Source: Pseudalgibacter alginicilyticus
GTDB taxonomy: Bacteria > Bacteroidota > Bacteroidia > Flavobacteriales > Flavobacteriaceae
Assembly: GCF_001310225.1 (NCBI RefSeq)
Contig: NZ_CP012898.1
Location: 1,364,001-1,428,000 of the forward strand
Length of the DNA: 64,000 nt
Direction: 5' to 3'
The notes under the pieces are model-generated. The model made no database searches. It saw only the letters and a list, made by a program, of their open reading frames with translations, and was not told where the DNA came from. The position numbers were made by a program, and so were the translations under genes. Below are positions 60,379 through 64,000 of the stretch, piece after piece (within the stretch, counting starts at the first letter, position 1; each line of letters begins with the position of its first letter).

Positions 60379-62610
60379 TTATTTATTTTTTTCTAACTCT
60401 TCTAAAGTCCAATAGTCTTCTCTACCCTCGGATTGTTTTCTAGCTCTTGCAACCTCATTTCTATGAACTCCACCTTCATCATTCATTACTCTTACATAAG
60501 AAAGAACATCTGCAATCCATTGGTCACTATTCATATGCAAAGGCATCATTATACCATAATCTTTACCGTCTATTGGTCCAATGAGTCCGTTTAATAATAT
60601 TTTACTAAGTACGGCTTTATCACCTTTAACTCTTGGACTACCTATTAATGTAGGCGCAATAAGACTTCCATCTTCTATAGCTACCCCTTTTAAATCAGCC
60701 CCATGACAAGTAATACATAATTGTTTATAATTATCATATCCTGCAAGTACACTCTTTTTTGTACCAACACCCATACCTGAAATTCGCTCTTTTATTTTTT
60801 CTAACTGAGAATCATCTTTCTTTAAGCTTTCAGTTATTGCATGAGACACAATTTCATGATCGCCATATTTTGAATTAAGAATATTTAATAATTCTGTAGC
60901 TTTTTTATCTTTACTGTATCTTAAACTTAATGCTAATTGATTTACAACATCAATATCGGAATCTGACGCTAATTTTTCTAAATCAGAAATAATATCCACT
61001 TCTCCTGCTTTTAAGAAGTTTTCACTCAAACGAATTGCTGCTACACGTACTCTTGGATCTTTGTCTGCAAATTTTTCTTTTATTAACACTTTATTTACAT
61101 CTCCCAAACCTTCTAAAGTCCACAACGCCCCGACACGCTCTAAGCCAAAGTCCTTATCTCTATTTAATAAACCATCAAAAAAGGACTCATTATCTCTAGC
61201 TATAGCTTGTAACTCTGGAACTACAGTTTGGTCATCTTTTAAAACAATTAATTTTTGAGCTGTATTGCGATACCAACCGTTTTTATGGCCTAAATATTGA
61301 ATTAACTCCGAAGCCTTCTTCCCAATAAGATTAGGTTTTACATCAGGTTTAATATCTTCATGAACAATTCTATAAATTCTACCTTTTCCAATATTTTTAT
61401 CCAATTCTTTACGAATAATTACAGGACGAAGAAAACTTCCTTTTCTTGTCCAATTTCCTTCCTGAATAATGCCACGATACATATCTACAATATAAAGTGC
61501 TCCGTCTGGTCCTGTTTTAGCTTGTACGGGTCTAAAGTTTAAATCGGTCGACGCCATAAATTCTGCTTTATCATACGCATTATAGAGCACTTTTTTACCA
61601 TCCTCTACTTTTACTTTAGCCCGGCGTATTAATCTACCAACCGGCTCTGGAATAAACAAATCACCATATGTAGATGGAGGTAATTTATGCCCTCTAAAAA
61701 TTTCTTGACCTGCAACTCCTGTAAAGTGATTAAGCGTATTATCTTCACGTAGCTTCTTTGTTCCTCCTTGTACATCAGGTGTACCAACAATTGGCCAGGG
61801 TTCAACAAAACCTTCAGACAATCTACCTTTTGGATTATAATCGCCATATACGGCTGGTTGCTGAAAACCATAAGCTGGATTTTCACTACCAGCTGCTGAA
61901 TAGTACATAACGCCCATATCATCTTGAGTTAACCCCCATTGACCACTTGGCATAATATCTAAAGAATCTACTATAACTTTATCTTTTTTAAACTTAAAAC
62001 GTATTGGATTATATGTGGTATATACCCAATTATCTAAATTCCAAATCAAACCACTTTGTTGGTGTTCCAAGTTACCACCTCTTCTGTTTTCATTGTAATA
62101 TACACGTTCTTTTTTATCTGCAACTCCGTCACCATCTGTATCTTTATAACTCCACAAATCATAGGAATATGTTTCATTTACAATTAACTCGTTTTCTAAT
62201 GGCAGTATCATTCTTGGCAACATTAAACTATCAATAAACACGGTACTTTTATCCATTTTTCCATCACCATCTAAATCTTCTAATAATTTTATTTTACTAA
62301 TAGATCTATTTGTTCCAGTACCATCCACATCTTGCATATACGTGTTCATTTCTGCAACAAACATACGTCCATTTCCATCCCATGCTATAGCTACAGGCTC
62401 ATCAATCATAGGTTCACTAGCCACTAACTCAACTTTATAACCTTCAGGCAAATAAAATGTTTTCATACTTTCTTCAGGTGAATGAAAAGTAGAAGGCGCC
62501 TCCCTTATTATTTCTGGCTTTTCATAAATTTTTTCTGAGTATGCTTTTTGTTTACAATTAAAAAAACCAAGAAAAATTAATAACAAATAGTAAAATCTTT
62601 TTAAAATCAT
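60379..62610 (-). CDS. PVC-type heme-binding dehydrogenase/cytochrome fusion lipoprotein
   Basis: A 743-residue exported protein (signal-like N-terminus LLLIFLGFFNCKQKA, lipobox Cys near residue 19). Residues about 45-400 form a sugar/sorbosone dehydrogenase-like beta-propeller (FYLPEGYKVELVASEP, VAIAWDGNGRMFVAEMNTYMQ, LEDLDGDGKMDKSTVF, QAKTGPDGALYIVDMYRG); about 430-620 is a HEAT-like helical part; the C-terminus is a cytochrome c domain with CITCH at 632-636 and probable axial Met in GIMMPLHM. This architecture is typical of Planctomycetes and Verrucomicrobia and probably oxidises a sugar in the periplasm. Flanked by sulfatases. Confidence 0.9.
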   Translation of the reverse strand: MILKRFYYLLLIFLGFFNCKQKAYSEKIYEKPEIIREAPSTFHSPEESMKTFYLPEGYKVELVASEPMIDEPVAIAWDGNGRMFVAEMNTYMQDVDGTGTNRSISKIKLLEDLDGDGKMDKSTVFIDSLMLPRMILPLENELIVNETYSYDLWSYKDTDGDGVADKKERVYYNENRRGGNLEHQQSGLIWNLDNWVYTTYNPIRFKFKKDKVIVDSLDIMPSGQWGLTQDDMGVMYYSAAGSENPAYGFQQPAVYGDYNPKGRLSEGFVEPWPIVGTPDVQGGTKKLREDNTLNHFTGVAGQEIFRGHKLPPSTYGDLFIPEPVGRLIRRAKVKVEDGKKVLYNAYDKAEFMASTDLNFRPVQAKTGPDGALYIVDMYRGIIQEGNWTRKGSFLRPVIIRKELDKNIGKGRIYRIVHEDIKPDVKPNLIGKKASELIQYLGHKNGWYRNTAQKLIVLKDDQTVVPELQAIARDNESFFDGLLNRDKDFGLERVGALWTLEGLGDVNKVLIKEKFADKDPRVRVAAIRLSENFLKAGEVDIISDLEKLASDSDIDVVNQLALSLRYSKDKKATELLNILNSKYGDHEIVSHAITESLKKDDSQLEKIKERISGMGVGTKKSVLAGYDNYKQLCITCHGADLKGVAIEDGSLIAPTLIGSPRVKGDKAVLSKILLNGLIGPIDGKDYGIMMPLHMNSDQWIADVLSYVRVMNDEGGVHRNEVARARKQSEGREDYWTLEELEKNK

Positions 62611-62723
62611 TTTGTTTTATCATTATTTTATTGAAGAAAATAACCCATTTATCTCTCCATCAATTATTTGGGAATTCACCCAATTTTTCAATTGATAAAA
62701 ATACTAAATCCATTTATGATTTA

Positions 62724-64000
62724 TCATAATTTTTGAATAGTTGCATAATATGCTCCCAATTCCTCTTTTGAATCTAAGGTAAACCATGTTTGAAGGTGTG
62801 TTTCACCTTGTTCAAGTTCTACTTCAAATTCTACAAATTCATCACTTGGATTTACATCTTTACTTATTTCTTTATTTTGAATATTAATTTTAGCTTTTTC
62901 AATAATCAAAACTTTACTCTTTTTACTTTCTGTAACACTTGTTCCTGGAAGTGCTGAACGTAAGGGTGCCTTAGCATTTAAAGCTAAACGGGTTTCTTCT
63001 GGCCACCTACGAAGTTTTATATTATACATTCCTGTTTCAGCTACTTTAACACGCCAAAAACCATTATTTATTTGACCTTCTCTAATATGATCTTGTTTCC
63101 AAGGTGTAAAGGTTTCGCTATGCCAGTCATGGCAAAATAAAGTTGCTGGGTTTTCTGCTTGGTGTCCAATGATAAAATATGGCTTTTCTTCAAAAGTTGG
63201 AGAGATTTCTGCCCACCATTTATCATAAGCAGCTCTATATGCTTCAACTTTTTCTGGAAATTGGTCTGCAATATTTGTGCGTTGTTCAGGATCTAAATCT
63301 AAATTATACAATTCTGTCCCTTCCACCAATCTCCAATTCTGATGCATCAAAGCAGTTCGCTTCCAAGGCACAGGGTCAGTAGAGAACTGTGTGTTTACGT
63401 ATACGATTCTATCTTCAAAATTAGTTTTATCACCTTGTATTAGTGGAACTAAGCTTGAACCATCAAATTTTAAATCTTCTTTAAGTTCTAAACCACATAA
63501 GTCTATTAAAGTTGGTAATATATCATAATGCGCTGTTAATGTATTAATATCTTGACCAACATTAACGCCTCCATTTTTCCAATGAATATAGAAAGGTACT
63601 CGATGACCGCCTTCATACATACTGGCTTTTACACCACGCATACCAGCATTATTACCTTTAGCTATAAAACCATCTAAACGATCTTCTCCTTCTCCCATCT
63701 TATTTCCTGCGGCAGAACCATTATCGGCAGTAAAAATTAAAATGGTATTATCCATCAAATCAATAGATTTTAAGTATTCTACCAGTTTACCTATATTTTC
63801 ATCAATATTGGTAATCATTCCGTAAAAGGCTGCATTAGGAATGTTTTCATTATCCTTGTAGGGGGTTGAATATTTGTCATCTACCCAATAAGGCGAGTGT
63901 GCAGCGTTGGTTGAAAGATAACAAAAAAATGGTTTATCTTTTTGTTTTTCTATATACTGCATAGCTTTTTTGAACCATATATCTGTACTATAACCTTTAT
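62724..64000 (-). CDS. Sulfatase, 5' end beyond the window
   Basis: C-terminal part of an arylsulfatase. The frame is open to the window edge: the codons before the Met at 63962 read KGYSTDIWFKKA, a typical sulfatase segment, so the gene begins beyond 64000 and the formylglycine site is not in view. Visible are PFFCYLSTNAAHSPYW, TADNGSAAGN near 63720, GGHRVPFYIHWKNGG and, after the subdomain, an extended C-terminal part (PEETRLALNAKAP). It may lead a unit with the cytochrome fusion and the second sulfatase. Confidence 0.9.
   Translation of the reverse strand, partial: KGYSTDIWFKKAMQYIEKQKDKPFFCYLSTNAAHSPYWVDDKYSTPYKDNENIPNAAFYGMITNIDENIGKLVEYLKSIDLMDNTILIFTADNGSAAGNKMGEGEDRLDGFIAKGNNAGMRGVKASMYEGGHRVPFYIHWKNGGVNVGQDINTLTAHYDILPTLIDLCGLELKEDLKFDGSSLVPLIQGDKTNFEDRIVYVNTQFSTDPVPWKRTALMHQNWRLVEGTELYNLDLDPEQRTNIADQFPEKVEAYRAAYDKWWAEISPTFEEKPYFIIGHQAENPATLFCHDWHSETFTPWKQDHIREGQINNGFWRVKVAETGMYNIKLRRWPEETRLALNAKAPLRSALPGTSVTESKKSKVLIIEKAKINIQNKEISKDVNPSDEFVEFEVELEQGETHLQTWFTLDSKEELGAYYATIQKL

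Noticed and set aside
1-64000. CRISPR arrays, insertion sequences, phage genes, rRNA and tRNA genes
   Set aside because: I looked on both strands for repeat-spacer patterns, transposases, integrases and RNA gene signatures and found none apart from ssrA.

Overview
The window comes from a low-GC marine-type member of the Bacteroidetes, most likely a Flavobacteriaceae species. The evidence is AT-rich coding DNA, Bacteroidetes-type promoters (-7 box TAnnTTTG), a decayed protein with a type IX secretion (T9SS) C-terminal sorting domain, a flavobacterial-type tmRNA tag (GENNYALAA), a FucP-type sugar importer and a sulfatase-rich polysaccharide-degradation locus. No rRNA, tRNA, CRISPR array, transposase or integrase was seen.

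Layout. 0-3 kb: a small heat-shock protein, a small orphan protein and an ArsR-regulated permease operon with two matching operator palindromes. 3.3-4.1 kb: a decayed T9SS-secreted protein gene. 4.2-13.7 kb: general envelope genes (LolC/E-like permease, NamZ-like muramidase lipoprotein, cysteine-cluster protein, methyltransferase, DUF1287 protein, an outer-membrane beta-barrel and a 1007-residue TPR protein). 13.8-25.8 kb: an ftsE-like gene followed by a surface-glycan locus with four glycosyltransferases, an FdtA-like ketoisomerase, an aminotransferase, an acyltransferase-like protein, an SGNH-like protein and two paralogous Wzx flippases. 26-32.5 kb: typA, kdsA, a deletion-scarred patch of gene fragments (29.7-30.7 kb), an SDR and ssrA (tmRNA). 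32.6-34.5 kb: a cytoplasmic GH13 enzyme.

34.6-42.1 kb holds the most interesting system: an ECF sigma factor, a membrane anti-sigma candidate and a Spy/CpxP/CnrX-like sensor, followed by secreted EF-hand proteins, a CotH-type kinase lipoprotein, two YHYH-domain lipoproteins, a MORN-variant lipoprotein and an SCO (copper chaperone-like) lipoprotein. Four transcription units in this block begin with the same two-part element, A(A/G)G-N16-CATCTAA with exactly 16 bases between the halves, which I read as the target promoter of the local ECF sigma factor. This would make the block a self-contained, signal-responsive extracytoplasmic regulon.

42.1-48.9 kb is a tight minus-strand operon for non-phosphorylating L-fucose (or similar 6-deoxyhexose) catabolism: UxaA-family dehydratase, SDR, FAH-family hydrolase, amidohydrolase (lactonase), SDR, FucP permease and mutarotase. 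49-64 kb is a catabolic locus for a sulfated, acetylated polysaccharide: sialate-O-acetylesterase-like esterase, GH30, GH39, a DUF6250-like lectin-fold lipoprotein, GH3 and a sulfatase in one operon; then, upstream and separated by a terminator, a second sulfatase, a heme-binding PVC-type dehydrogenase/cytochrome and a third sulfatase cut by the window end. Together these suggest desulfation, deacetylation and exo-hydrolysis of an algal polysaccharide, with released fucose imported by FucP and cleaved to pyruvate and lactate. No SusC/SusD pair lies inside the window.
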